In this document: piece by piece, positions 8,017 to 17,232 of the stretch | Layout of the letters: each line of letters opens with the position of its first letter | Numbering within the stretch: position 1 is the first letter of the stretch | Source: Paenibacillus sp. FSL R10-2734 | Lineage (GTDB): Bacteria > Bacillota > Bacilli > Paenibacillales > Paenibacillaceae | Length of the DNA stretch: 64,000 bases | Assembly: GCF_037963865.1 (NCBI RefSeq) | Contig: NZ_CP150170.1 | Span: 6,634,001 to 6,698,000 of the forward strand | Reading direction: 5' to 3' | Translations under genes and position numbers: made by a program | The notes under the pieces: generated by a model | Seen by the model: the letters and a program-made list of their open reading frames with translations, nothing else | Databases searched by the model: none | What the model was told of the DNA's origin: nothing

Positions 8017-9021
8017 ATGAACCCGACTATTAAAGATGTTGCACAAAAAGCGAACGTTTCCATTGCGACAGTCTCTCGCGTGCTAAACAATTTAAGTGGG
8101 TACTCCGACAAGACGAAACAAAAGGTAAATGAGGCCATCAAAGAACTTGGATACCAGCCTAACGCGATTGCTCGTGGTCTAATCAATAAGCGTACGCAGA
8201 CTATAGGTGTAATGTTTCCAAGTGTATCTGGAGCGTTCTCCTCCGATCTGCTTAAAGGCATTGAGGAATTGGCCAATGACCGCAATTACAGTGTAATGGT
8301 ATGTAATACCGATCAGGATGGTAAACGAACGTTGAAGTACTTGCAGCTCCTGAGGGAGAAGCAGGTCGATGGTATTATTTACTCTAGTGAAGTCTTGAAA
8401 AAAGAGTATTACGATGTGCTAGAAACTATGAAGATCCCAGTTGTGTTGGTCTCTTCCCAAACGGAATTTGCCAGTGTACCTTACGTGAAAGTAGACGATT
8501 ACCAGGCTGCCTATGATGCTACCCTTTACTTAATTTCCAAAGGTCATAGCAAAATAGCCATGATCAGCGGAAACCCAAGCGATGCTATCGCTGGTGCACC
8601 TAGAGCTGAGGGATATCGTAAAGCGCTTGAAGCGAATGGAATTCCTTTCGACAGTCGGTATCTCACTTTTGGAGACTTTGTGTATGAAAGCGGGAGCATT
8701 GCAATGGAAGCTCTCTTGGAGCAAGCCCCTGATGTCACTGCCGTCTTTGCTGCTAGTGATGAAATGGCGATTGGAGCTCTCTCCACTGTCATCAAATATG
8801 GTTTAAGTGTTCCCGAAGATATTTCAATTATGGGCTATGACGATCTTGGAATGGCAAAAATGATTATTCCTCCGTTAACTACAGTGCGTCAACCGCTGTA
8901 CGATATTGGTAAGATCGCCGTGGAAAAGCTTATTCATATGATTGAAACAGGTGAGACTGTAGATAGCAAAATTGTCGATCATTCCATCGTGGAAAGACAA
9001 ACGGTAAGATCACTTACCTGA
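8017..9021 (+). CDS. LacI family transcriptional regulator
   Basis: 334 aa. The N-terminal helix-turn-helix (TIKDVAQKANVSIATVSRVLNN, residues 3-24) precedes a periplasmic-binding-protein-like effector domain ending IVERQTVRSL. The ATG at 8017 is the true start: the ATG at 8013 is out of frame and quickly stops. AAGGAGC lies upstream. Palindromic sites with a central CG occur before this gene, before the ABC importer and before araC. This makes it the likely repressor of the alpha-glucoside locus, of itself and perhaps of the ThuA unit. The effector sugar is not known. Confidence 0.93.
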   Translation: MNPTIKDVAQKANVSIATVSRVLNNLSGYSDKTKQKVNEAIKELGYQPNAIARGLINKRTQTIGVMFPSVSGAFSSDLLKGIEELANDRNYSVMVCNTDQDGKRTLKYLQLLREKQVDGIIYSSEVLKKEYYDVLETMKIPVVLVSSQTEFASVPYVKVDDYQAAYDATLYLISKGHSKIAMISGNPSDAIAGAPRAEGYRKALEANGIPFDSRYLTFGDFVYESGSIAMEALLEQAPDVTAVFAASDEMAIGALSTVIKYGLSVPEDISIMGYDDLGMAKMIIPPLTTVRQPLYDIGKIAVEKLIHMIETGETVDSKIVDHSIVERQTVRSLT

Positions 9022-9040
9022 GTCTTTTTACCCTTTTAAC

Positions 9041-9052
9041 GTAAACGTTTAC
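9041..9052. promoter_or_regulatory. LacI-type operator (GTAAACGTTTAC) before the ABC importer
   Basis: A perfect 12-bp palindrome, 20 bp after the lacI stop and about 120 bp before the binding-protein start. It fits repression of the importer operon by the adjacent LacI protein. Confidence 0.68.
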
Positions 9053-9175
9053 TCTTTATTGGTAATGCATATCCACCGCCTAAAAGTAGCAGAATATCAA
9101 TTAGTTTTCATTTTAAGTACATGTTTAATCTCTTACATGTTCATAATACCAACAAATTATTAGGAGGATTTTATC

Positions 9176-10444
9176 ATGAAAAAAACAATCAAACCCGTAG
9201 TGGTTAGCGTACTGGCTATGTCTGTACTTAGTGCCTGTGGTAGCAATAGCGGCAGCAATGCGGCTGACAACAGCACGAATAGCGGTGGAAATACCTCCGG
9301 TGAAAAAGTAAAAATCGAATTTTTCCAAGGTAAGGCCGAAGCGAAAGCCACTTTCGACAAGCTGGTTGCGAAATTTAATGAAGCTAATCCGAACATCGTA
9401 GTCTCCCAAGTTAATCCACCGGATGCTGAAACTGTACTAAAGACTCGTGCGGCTAAGAAAGACATTCCTGACGTGGTTGGTATGGGTGCTACAGATACCT
9501 ACAAGACTTTATCCGCAAGCGGTCTGTTTGAAGACTTCACTGCTGATCCGCTAGCTAAAAATATTCAGCCTGCATATGTTCAAATGATGAAAGACCTGAC
9601 GGGTACTGACACGCTGAATGCACTTCCATTCTCCTCCAACGCAAGTGGTGTCATCTACAATAAAGCAATGTTCGCTGAAGCTGGCGTAACCGTGCCGACA
9701 ACTTGGGATGAATTCATTGCTGTTGCTCAAAAGTTCAAAGATAGCGGTAAGAATGCTTTCTATCTAACATTTAAGGATGCGTGGACAACACTTACTCCTT
9801 TCAATTCCCTTGCAACGCTCATTAAAGGTAATGATTTCTTCAAGGAGCGTACAGCAGGTACTGTGACTTTCGCAGACAGCTACAACGAGGTTGCTGAAAA
9901 GCTGCTTAAGCTGACGGAATACGGACAGAAAGATATCTTTGGTAAGAATTACAATGACGGAAATACAGCATTCGCAAAAGGTGAATCAGCAATGTACCTA
10001 CAAGGGGTATGGGCGATCCCAGAAATCGTGAAAGCTAATCCATCCATTGAACTTGGCGTATTCCCGTTCCCAGCAACAAGTGATGCTGCCGATAATAAGG
10101 TCATTTCTGGCGTAGACACGTTACTGACCATCTCCAAGAACACTAAGCATAAAGAAGAAGCAAAGAAATTTATAGATTTCCTGCTTCAGCCTGAGAATGT
10201 CACCCTTTACATCAACGAGCAAAAAGCATTCCCAGCTATTCAAGGTGTAACACAGGATGATCCAACAATGGATGGCTTCAAAGAAGCTTTTGCAGCAGGT
10301 AAATTAGCTGACTTTGCTGACCACTACATCCCAAGTGCAATGAAAGTGGAAACCATCAATCAAGCCTTCTTGCAAAAGAAAGATATTAATGCTTACCTAA
10401 AACAGCTTGATACAGAATGGGATAAGGTAGCTGACCGGAAATAA
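9176..10444 (+). CDS. Sugar ABC transporter substrate-binding lipoprotein
   Basis: 422 aa, family 1 extracellular solute-binding protein. The signal peptide ends at lipobox LSAC with Cys21, so it is membrane-anchored outside the cell. The mature part has KVKIEFFQGKAEA, a PDVVGMGATD segment and YLQGVWAIPEI, typical of oligosaccharide-binding proteins. AGGAGG precedes the ATG. It heads an operon with two permeases and an oligo-1,6-glucosidase, so the ligand is probably an isomalto-, malto- or related alpha-glucoside. The ligand is inferred from context only. Confidence 0.92.
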   Translation: MKKTIKPVVVSVLAMSVLSACGSNSGSNAADNSTNSGGNTSGEKVKIEFFQGKAEAKATFDKLVAKFNEANPNIVVSQVNPPDAETVLKTRAAKKDIPDVVGMGATDTYKTLSASGLFEDFTADPLAKNIQPAYVQMMKDLTGTDTLNALPFSSNASGVIYNKAMFAEAGVTVPTTWDEFIAVAQKFKDSGKNAFYLTFKDAWTTLTPFNSLATLIKGNDFFKERTAGTVTFADSYNEVAEKLLKLTEYGQKDIFGKNYNDGNTAFAKGESAMYLQGVWAIPEIVKANPSIELGVFPFPATSDAADNKVISGVDTLLTISKNTKHKEEAKKFIDFLLQPENVTLYINEQKAFPAIQGVTQDDPTMDGFKEAFAAGKLADFADHYIPSAMKVETINQAFLQKKDINAYLKQLDTEWDKVADRK

Positions 10445-10466
10445 CTAGACCAGACATACATGAACC

Positions 10467-10506
10467 GCGAAAGAGAACGGGGCTTCCCCTCTTCTCTTTC
10501 GCTTTT
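10467..10506 (+). terminator. Hairpin with T-tract between binding protein and permease genes
   Basis: An 11-bp stem GCGAAAGAGAA with TTCTCTTTCGC, plus an inner GGGG/CCCC stem, followed by TTTT. It lies inside an operon, so it probably works as a leaky terminator or mRNA stabiliser that gives more binding protein than permease. Confidence 0.75.
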
Positions 10507-10523
10507 ACAATGAGGAGGATTAC

Positions 10524-11393
10524 ATGATGGCCAAACGCCGAGTCGCCTTTTATCTGATGACTATACCGGCATTACTTCTTTTCTTTGCCTTTCATACCTT
10601 TCCTGCACTGCAGGGTATATATTATTCGTTCACAAACTGGGACGGCTTTAGTGACAGCTTTGATTACGTAGGATTTAAGAACTTCGTTAACATTTTTCAA
10701 GACGAAAATGTGTTGAATTCATATGTGTTCACTTTTAAATATGCCATTCTTACAACGATTCTTATCAACATCATCAGCTTATTGATTGCGCTAGGACTAA
10801 ACGCCAAAATTAAAGCCAAAAACTTTTTCCGTGGTGTATATTTCCTGCCGAATATCCTCAGCGTGCTGATTGTCGGCTTTATTTTCAACTACTTGTTCGC
10901 TAATGTATTCCCAATCTGGGGTGAGAAGCTCGGCAGCGAATTCCTTTCGCAGAACATTCTCGGTAACTCCGACTGGGCCTGGATCGGTATCGTCATTGTA
11001 GCCGTTTGGCAAGGTATTGCTTATAACACGATTCTTTATTTGGCCGGTCTACAAACCATACCTCATGATCTTTACGAAGCTTCCAATCTGGACGGCGCTA
11101 GCCGCTGGAGAGAATTCTGGAGTATTACGTTTCCAATGCTTGCCTCCTTCTTCACGATTAATATGGTGCTCGCGATGAAGGGTGGACTTATGGTATTCGA
11201 CCAAATCGTCGCCTTGACAGGCGGTGGTCCTGGACGTTCAACGCAATCTATTGCCCACTTAATCTACACAGGTGGCTTCCAGGGCGGAGAATTTGCTTAC
11301 CAATCGGCGAACGCCGTGATTTACTTTATCGTGATCGTCGTTATCTCCGCCCTTCAGCTTAAATTTCTGCAGAAACGGGAGATGGACTTATGA
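10524..11393 (+). CDS. Sugar ABC transporter permease (MalF-like)
   Basis: 289 aa, six predicted membrane helices, starting with a cytosolic stretch and LMTIPALLLFFAFHTFPALQG. The EAA loop reads YEASNLDGASRWREFWSITFPML (around residues 185-207), the contact site for the ATPase. The ATG follows GAGGAGG; a second ATG directly after is also possible. The stop overlaps the next permease by ATGA. No ATPase gene occurs nearby, as in Bacillus where one MsmX-type ATPase serves many sugar importers. Confidence 0.92.
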   Translation: MMAKRRVAFYLMTIPALLLFFAFHTFPALQGIYYSFTNWDGFSDSFDYVGFKNFVNIFQDENVLNSYVFTFKYAILTTILINIISLLIALGLNAKIKAKNFFRGVYFLPNILSVLIVGFIFNYLFANVFPIWGEKLGSEFLSQNILGNSDWAWIGIVIVAVWQGIAYNTILYLAGLQTIPHDLYEASNLDGASRWREFWSITFPMLASFFTINMVLAMKGGLMVFDQIVALTGGGPGRSTQSIAHLIYTGGFQGGEFAYQSANAVIYFIVIVVISALQLKFLQKREMDL

Positions 11394-12211
11394 TCAAAAA
11401 ATCAACGAATTGGCCTGTAACGATTCTTATCGCCCTAGGCTCACTACTGATCCTGTTTCCGCTGTACATGACCATAGCCATCGCACTCAAGAATCCCGAG
11501 GAAATGGCTCAATCTATCTTTGCACTGCCGACTGGCCTGCATTTTGAGAACTTCACCAATGCGATTAAAGCAACGAATTTCTTCAATGCATTAGGAAATA
11601 GTACCGTGATTACTATTACAACTGTTGTGTTCATATTGCTTACCAACTCCATGGTAGCCTATGCGATAGCACGTAATATGAAGCGGAAATTTTTCAAAGT
11701 ACTCTACTTTTATTTTATCAGTGCTATGTTTATCCCTTTCCAGATTATTATGCTGCCTGTGGTCAAAGTGACGACAGATCTGCACATGAACAACATTGTA
11801 GGGATTATTATTCTATATGTCGTTTACGGTCTGGCCTTTAACGTATTTGTATACACCGGTTATATCCGCTCCATTCCGTATGAACTGGAAGAAGCGGCTA
11901 CAGTAGACGGCGCATCGACATTCGGAACATTCTGGAAGATTATTTTCCCACTTCTTGCTCCTGTTAGTGCAACGATCGGTATCCTGTCTTGTCTTTCGAC
12001 TTGGAACGACTTTATGCTACCGTTGGTTCTGCTCGGTGATCAGGATTCTTACACGCTTCCACTTGTACAATATGTCTTCCAAGGTCAGTTCAGCACAGAC
12101 TTCAACTTAGCCTTTGCTTCTTATCTACTCGCATTAACCCCGATGCTTATCGTCTATTTGTTCGCACAAAAATGGATTATCAGCGGACTAACATCAGGGT
12201 CCATTAAATAA
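11390..12211 (+). CDS. Sugar ABC transporter permease (MalG-like)
   Basis: 273 aa with six predicted membrane helices and the EAA loop LEEAATVDGASTFGTFWKI (around residues 165-185). It overlaps the upstream permease by 4 bp, so translation is coupled. It pairs with that permease to form the channel for the binding protein at 9176. Confidence 0.92.
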   Translation: MIKKSTNWPVTILIALGSLLILFPLYMTIAIALKNPEEMAQSIFALPTGLHFENFTNAIKATNFFNALGNSTVITITTVVFILLTNSMVAYAIARNMKRKFFKVLYFYFISAMFIPFQIIMLPVVKVTTDLHMNNIVGIIILYVVYGLAFNVFVYTGYIRSIPYELEEAATVDGASTFGTFWKIIFPLLAPVSATIGILSCLSTWNDFMLPLVLLGDQDSYTLPLVQYVFQGQFSTDFNLAFASYLLALTPMLIVYLFAQKWIISGLTSGSIK

Positions 12212-12250
12212 AAAATAGTTAGATCTATATAGAGATAGGAGATTACAACC

Positions 12251-13939
12251 ATGAATAAGAAATGGTGGAAAGAAAGCGTAGTGTATCAGATTTATCCCCG
12301 CAGCTTCAAAGACAGCAACGGTGATGGCATCGGTGATCTACAAGGAATTATCTCGAAACTCGATTATTTAAATCATCTTGGTGTCGACGTAGTCTGGCTG
12401 TGCCCAGTTTACCAGTCGCCTAATGATGATAACGGTTATGATATCAGTAATTATCAAAGTATTATGGATGACTTCGGAACACTCTCCGATTGGGAGGAAC
12501 TGCTAGCTGGACTTCACAGCCGTGGCATGAAGCTGATAATGGACCTTGTGGTCAACCATTCCTCAGATGAGCATGCTTGGTTCGTGGAATCCCGCAAATC
12601 GCAGGATAATCCTTATCGTGATTATTATATCTGGCGTCCTGGTAAGGATGGACAGCCGCCTAACGACTGGGGCTCTTTCTTTAGCGGATCGGCTTGGGAA
12701 TACGATGAGAAGTCAGAAGAATATTATTTGCATCTCTTCTCCCGTAAACAACCGGACCTAAATTGGGACAATCCGAAGCTCCGCCAGGAAATCTACGATA
12801 TGATGACCTGGTGGCTGGATAAAGGAATTGACGGATTCCGCATGGACGTAATCAACCTGATCTCCAAAGTACCGGAATTACCTAGCGTTTCTGGGGAAAG
12901 CAACGGAGAACAGCCTACGTACCATTTCGGAGGAGATTATTTCGTTAACGGTCCGCGCGTACATGAGTATATGCAGGAAATGAACCGCGAGGTACTATCC
13001 AAGTACGATATCATGACAGTAGGCGAAGCCGTTAATGTTACTCCAGAAGAAGCTTCACTGTATGTTTCCGAGGATCGCAACGAGCTAAACATGGTATTCC
13101 ATTTTGAGCTCATGGACGTCGATTCCGGACCTGGAGGCAAATGGAATGTACAGCCTTGGAAGCTGGCGGACATTAAGTCCATTATTTCCAAGTGGCAAGT
13201 CGCACTGGACGGTAAGGGTTGGAACAGCTTGTATATGAACAACCACGATCAGCCGCGTATGCTATCCCGCTTTGGGGATGATAAACGGTACCCTAAAGAG
13301 TCTGCCAAAATGCTGGCAACACTGCTTCACACACTCCAAGGTACACCTTACATCTATCAAGGTGAAGAAATCGGCATGACAAATGTTCAGTTCGCTTCCA
13401 TCGACGACTACAAAGATATTGAAATCCTAAATATGTATAAAGAATACTTGGCTGCTGGACACTCGGAAGAAATAATCATGAATTCCATTTACATTAAAGG
13501 CCGGGATAATGGCCGTACGCCGATGCAATGGAACTCGGAGCCGCAGGCAGGCTTCACCACTGGCACTCCGTGGCTGGCTGTGAACCCTAACTACAAGGAT
13601 ATTAATGTGGAGAAGGCACTGGCTGATCCCGATTCTATTTTCCACTATTATAAAAAGCTAATTGAGCTGCGCAAGCAGCATGAGATTATCGTATACGGAA
13701 AATATACGATCTTGGCCGAGGATAACGAGCAAGTATATGCTTATCAACGTACTCTCGGAGATGAGCAGCTGCTAGTTGTACTGAATTTCTTCGGGGATTC
13801 TACGGTATTCGAGCTTCCTTCTACTGTGAAATTCCAAGCGAAGGAACTACTCATTGCCAACTACGAGGTAAATTCAGAAGAAGAAATAAACACGATTCAG
13901 CTTCGTCCTTACGAAGCTCGTGTCTATAAGCTTAGCTAG
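12251..13939 (+). CDS. malL: Oligo-1,6-glucosidase / alpha-glucosidase, GH13
   Basis: 562 aa, the full length of the Bacillus oligo-1,6-glucosidase group (GH13_31). It is cytoplasmic with no signal peptide. Conserved regions: DLVVNHSSDEH (D98), GFRMDVIN with nucleophile D199, TVGEA with acid/base E259, and NNHDQPR with D333. The residue after the nucleophile is Val (V200), which in this family marks preference for alpha-1,6 bonds such as isomaltose and panose; maltases have Ala or Thr. It is the last gene of the importer operon, after a 39-bp gap, and would hydrolyse the imported sugar to glucose. Trehalose-6-phosphate hydrolase is a related alternative, but an ABC rather than a PTS importer argues against it. 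Confidence 0.92.
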   Translation: MNKKWWKESVVYQIYPRSFKDSNGDGIGDLQGIISKLDYLNHLGVDVVWLCPVYQSPNDDNGYDISNYQSIMDDFGTLSDWEELLAGLHSRGMKLIMDLVVNHSSDEHAWFVESRKSQDNPYRDYYIWRPGKDGQPPNDWGSFFSGSAWEYDEKSEEYYLHLFSRKQPDLNWDNPKLRQEIYDMMTWWLDKGIDGFRMDVINLISKVPELPSVSGESNGEQPTYHFGGDYFVNGPRVHEYMQEMNREVLSKYDIMTVGEAVNVTPEEASLYVSEDRNELNMVFHFELMDVDSGPGGKWNVQPWKLADIKSIISKWQVALDGKGWNSLYMNNHDQPRMLSRFGDDKRYPKESAKMLATLLHTLQGTPYIYQGEEIGMTNVQFASIDDYKDIEILNMYKEYLAAGHSEEIIMNSIYIKGRDNGRTPMQWNSEPQAGFTTGTPWLAVNPNYKDINVEKALADPDSIFHYYKKLIELRKQHEIIVYGKYTILAEDNEQVYAYQRTLGDEQLLVVLNFFGDSTVFELPSTVKFQAKELLIANYEVNSEEEINTIQLRPYEARVYKLS

Positions 13940-13979
13940 CATAATCCACTGGATTTGGTTAGCTAAGATCAGGATAGAA

Positions 13980-14030
13980 AAGGAGGCAGCCCAAATGTCA
14001 GAGATGACTGCTGGGCTGCCTCCTTTTTAT
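13980..14030 (+). terminator. Intrinsic terminator of the malL operon
   Basis: A very strong 13-bp stem AGGAGGCAGCCCA with TGGGCTGCCTCCT, followed by TTTTTATTT, about 45 bp past the malL stop. Confidence 0.93.
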
Positions 14031-14382
14031 TTAGGCTTCCTCCCCATCATAGGTAGCTGTTCGCACAAAACCACTCGCTATCGGACCTAGTTGACCTTAT
14101 ATTCGACTTTTTTACACTTTTGCGATTTTAACGGACTCCACTGCAGCTATTGGCTTGTAAATCACCAAATATGAGTCAATTCTTATGGAATAGCGGCACT
14201 GGGGTCCGCAAGTACCAATGGAGGGGTTGGAGTTAGAGGGTAACGAATAAAAGAGGGTCGTCCAATAGCCTTGAAATGAGAGGAAAGATTAATTAGTTGC
14301 GCTGCACGAATTGGACCAAAAACGCAGAGCAACGATCCTACAATAACGGAGAATCGCTACTCTGTTCACTTTTTGTGTTTTT
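14031..14382. repeat. Non-coding stretch with interspersed repeat, copy 2
   Basis: No gene. The segment 14078-14165 shares GCTATCGGACC and, in inverted form, AACGGACTCC...GCAGCTATT with the 3.4-3.55 kb region. The rest shows no clear signal. Confidence 0.5.
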
Positions 14383-14440
14383 TAGAAAGAAGAAGTCTGT
14401 CCCAGGTCGTAGAAAATCTACTTTTGGGACAGCCTCTTCT
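14383..14440 (-). terminator. Intrinsic terminator of GNAT gene
   Basis: A long imperfect stem (AGAAGAGGCTGTCCCA with TGGGACAGACTTCTTCT on the minus strand) about 15 bp after the acetyltransferase stop, ending in a pyrimidine-rich TTCTTTCT. Confidence 0.72.
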
Positions 14441-14452
14441 CTATTTACTTGA

Positions 14453-14998
14453 TTAACCTTCAGTATTTATAATTCCATAATGAATAAGGTCATCATATTT
14501 ATTTTCTTTATAGATATGCTGTAGTAAAATACCTTCCTTCACCATCCCACATTTTTGCATCACTCGCCCAGAGCCGAGATTTGAAGCAAAGTGTCTTGCA
14601 TATACTTTATGGTAATGCTTTTCTGAAAAAGCAAACGCAATTACAGCTTTTGTTGCTTCGGTTGCATATCCTTTGCCCCAATCCCCCTCACCTATCCAAT
14701 ATCCAACTTCACCATTTCTGTGTGTTTGATTATTTGTCAGTCCTATAGCTCCATAAAGCTCGTTTGTACTTTTATCAGTAATTGCAAACTCATAATGCAT
14801 ATTATTGATAAAATTCTCCTCATGCGTTTCAATCCATGATATTGCACAATCAATGGGGTATGGATAAGGAAGAGTCAACGTACTTTTGTAGACATTATAA
14901 TTATTGCAGAGTTCAGAGACACGCTTGGCATCAGATAATTCAAAGGGTCTTAACATCAATCTTTCGGTAGTAATTGTTCTTTTCTCTTGATTGAACAT
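14453..14998 (-). CDS. GNAT family N-acetyltransferase (RimJ/RimL type)
   Basis: 181 aa. TERLMLRPFELSDA at the N-terminus and the acetyl-CoA loop GEGDWGKGYATEATKAVIAFAF (as two motif parts) are typical of RimJ/RimL-like GNATs, which acetylate N-terminal amines of proteins or small amines. The conserved RHFASNLGSGRVMQKCGM segment follows. GGAGGT lies before the ATG. It is followed by its own terminator; substrate unknown. Confidence 0.9.
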   Translation of the reverse strand: MFNQEKRTITTERLMLRPFELSDAKRVSELCNNYNVYKSTLTLPYPYPIDCAISWIETHEENFINNMHYEFAITDKSTNELYGAIGLTNNQTHRNGEVGYWIGEGDWGKGYATEATKAVIAFAFSEKHYHKVYARHFASNLGSGRVMQKCGMVKEGILLQHIYKENKYDDLIHYGIINTEG

Positions 14999-15060
14999 TG
15001 CTTTACCTCCGCTTCGTTCACTATCACTGACAGTATTCTCGACATATAAATACTCGAGTC

Positions 15061-15594
15061 CTACACCGTTCCTCCTACAGTTACTGGATTCACCTGTACC
15101 TGTCCCGCATTCAATTTTTCAATAATCGCCAATAAGAAGGTTTCAGCTAGACTATTCCTCTTAATCTGTCGGGCGGCCTCTTCCAAAGTAAACCATTCTG
15201 CATGATCCACCTCAGCACTAACCTGACTTAAGTCCTCCGAATCTGCAACACCTATAAAATTCAGCATCAGCGTATTAGAAGGTGCGAAATACAAGCTGCG
15301 CATATATTCATAGGCTACAATATCTAGTCCTACCTCTTCTTTCACCTCGCGAATAAGTGTGGTTTCCGCATCTTCACCTTTATTCACGTAGCCTGCGAGT
15401 AATATGTAATCTGGTCGGTTATACTGCTGGATTAATAAAATCTTATTCATATCCCGATTTAATACTGCTGTACTAATTGCCGTGCTAAAAATAGGGAATC
15501 TAAACATTTCGCATGCATTACAATAAGGTACTTTCCCTTCCCCATCGCTTTCTTTCATTACTAACGCTGTTCCACATTCGAGGCAATATTTCAA
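15061..15594 (-). CDS. Nudix hydrolase with zinc ribbon (NudC-like)
   Basis: 177 aa. The N-terminal zinc ribbon has CLEC near residue 4 and CNAC near residue 25. The perfect Nudix box runs from GYVNKGE to REVKEEVGL (about residues 68-90). Just after it, YFAPSNTLMLNF resembles the motif that gives NADH pyrophosphatases their specificity. This suggests cleavage of NAD(H) or a related dinucleotide, perhaps NAD-capped RNA, but the protein is shorter than E. coli NudC (257 aa), so the substrate is uncertain. It lies 36 bp downstream of the amidase gene and could be co-transcribed with it. Confidence 0.87.
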   Translation of the reverse strand: MKYCLECGTALVMKESDGEGKVPYCNACEMFRFPIFSTAISTAVLNRDMNKILLIQQYNRPDYILLAGYVNKGEDAETTLIREVKEEVGLDIVAYEYMRSLYFAPSNTLMLNFIGVADSEDLSQVSAEVDHAEWFTLEEAARQIKRNSLAETFLLAIIEKLNAGQVQVNPVTVGGTV

Positions 15595-15630
15595 GCTAAT
15601 CTCTTCCTTCTATAATAAAGTAGTCAATAA

Positions 15631-17109
15631 CTATTCCAGTTGAGGTGGAATACGATGCTGTGTAGCTTGTTCAAACCCATAGGCTATGGATAGGAGCGTA
15701 GGCTCGCTATAAGCTTTACCGGAAAAAACTATACCAAAGGGCCCCCTAGTAGGATCGCCGTCGGGATCAATAATGCCTTGAGCTACAAATCCTGCCGGAA
15801 CGGTAATTAACGGATACCCCAATCGTGCCGCAATGTACATGCCATCCACATCACCAGGGAGCAATAATGCATCCAAACTATATTGTTCCAACACGTAATC
15901 TATTCCTTGCTCAAGCGCTAATTCCCTGTATTCTTGTTTCTTTTGCTGATAGTCCTCTTCAGTTAGAGTTACTTCCTCTGATCTTGTTAGTGTGTCTTGA
16001 CCATATTGCAATGCGATCGCCGCATGCTTTTCATTATAAGCTATCAATTCTTGTAAAGAGTGCACGGGAACGGAATTATCTAATTGAGATAAGTACTGAT
16101 TGAGCCCCTTTTTAAATTCATAGCAGATCACATCATTGTTCCAGTTTTGTTGTTCAACGTAAAGCGTGACTGGATCTATAATCGTAGCCCCTTCGTTCTT
16201 CAAAGTCTGGATTGCTGCTTCCATAATTGAAAGTCGCTCTGCATCTAAATGCTTATAATAATGCCGTGGGATGCCTATTCTTGCTTGCCGTATAAAGCTT
16301 TTATCTAAAAATGGAGTATAGTCCGTACAAGCATGCTTCTCACTAGAAAATGTTGCCTCATCCTTCTCATCCACTCCGGTTAGTGCCCCCAAAATAATCG
16401 CTGCATCCGTAACTGTTCTAGCTATAGGTCCAGGGGTGTCTTGGCTAACTGAAATAGGAATCACTCCAGTTCGACTGACTAATCCAACGGTTGGTTTGAT
16501 CCCGACGAGAGCATGCTGACTGGCTGGCCCCACAATTGACCCTGCCGTTTCTGTTCCGATCGATGCCGCTGCCAAATTCGCTGCTATAGCTGCCGCTGGT
16601 CCAGAACTAGAGCCACTGACAAATACACTCCCAGGTCCATAAGGATTCAGCACAAGCCCTCCTCGGGAGCTATATCCAGCTGGCATTGAACTGGACATGA
16701 AATTAGACCACTCCGACATATTCGCCTTCCCAAGTAAAACAGCCCCTGCCGACCGAAGCTTCGCAGCTACGAAGGAATCTTTTGCCGCAAATGATCCTGC
16801 TAAAGCAACTGAACCGGCGCTTGTATGCATGGCATCCCCAGTATCTATATTATCCTTCAGCACAATTGGAATGCCGTGTAAAATCCCCCGACTTCCTTTT
16901 TCCTTACGTTCATTATCCAGTCCTATCGCGATGCCTATAGCATCTGGATTTATTTCTAAAATAGAATTCATGTCTATATCGTACTTATGAATCCGCTCCA
17001 AATATGCTGCTACCAGTTCTTCTGAGCGGACTAGTCCTGCTTCCATAGCCATTTGCAGCTTTGCAATATCTGCTTCTATAATCCATTCCTGAAGTTTGAT
17101 CTTCATCAT
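15631..17109 (-). CDS. Amidase (amidase signature family)
   Basis: 492 aa. The Ser-cisSer-Lys triad is visible: K85 in PIVLKDN, S168 in SGSSSGPAAA and S191 in TETAGSIVGPASQ. These enzymes hydrolyse amides to acids and ammonia. The protein has no signal peptide. No GatB or GatC partner lies nearby and the C-terminus differs from GatA, so it is not the tRNA amidotransferase subunit. AAGGAGC precedes ATGATG. A copy of a repeat element lies only about 20 bp upstream of the start. Substrate unknown. Confidence 0.9.
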   Translation of the reverse strand: MMKIKLQEWIIEADIAKLQMAMEAGLVRSEELVAAYLERIHKYDIDMNSILEINPDAIGIAIGLDNERKEKGSRGILHGIPIVLKDNIDTGDAMHTSAGSVALAGSFAAKDSFVAAKLRSAGAVLLGKANMSEWSNFMSSSMPAGYSSRGGLVLNPYGPGSVFVSGSSSGPAAAIAANLAAASIGTETAGSIVGPASQHALVGIKPTVGLVSRTGVIPISVSQDTPGPIARTVTDAAIILGALTGVDEKDEATFSSEKHACTDYTPFLDKSFIRQARIGIPRHYYKHLDAERLSIMEAAIQTLKNEGATIIDPVTLYVEQQNWNNDVICYEFKKGLNQYLSQLDNSVPVHSLQELIAYNEKHAAIALQYGQDTLTRSEEVTLTEEDYQQKKQEYRELALEQGIDYVLEQYSLDALLLPGDVDGMYIAARLGYPLITVPAGFVAQGIIDPDGDPTRGPFGIVFSGKAYSEPTLLSIAYGFEQATQHRIPPQLE

Positions 17110-17127
17110 AGCAGCTCCTTCAAGTAT

Positions 17128-17232
17128 AATCGCCTTCGGCGTCCTTATAAGGACGGGAAGCGTTTAGCGAGAAATATAAGGATAAAGTATAGTGTGAACC
17201 GTATACTTTCTTACATTTCAAAATAATGTAAT
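17128..17232 (+). repeat. Interspersed hairpin element, copy A
   Basis: A block of about 105 bp: hairpin CGCCTTCGGCG, perfect palindrome GTCCTTATAAGGAC, conserved core GAAATATAAGGATAAAGTATAG-TGTGAA, and a terminal inverted repeat TTACATT/AATGTAA. Copies B (42121) and C (43865) share the same layout. It lies between the divergent amidase and STM4015-like genes. Confidence 0.85.

Noticed and set aside
12251..13939. Trehalose-6-phosphate hydrolase (treA/treC)
   Set aside because: V200 after the nucleophile and an ABC rather than PTS importer fit oligo-1,6-glucosidase better.
15631..17109. GatA subunit of the Glu-tRNA amidotransferase
   Set aside because: No gatB or gatC nearby, and the C-terminal part does not match GatA; a general amidase is the safer call.
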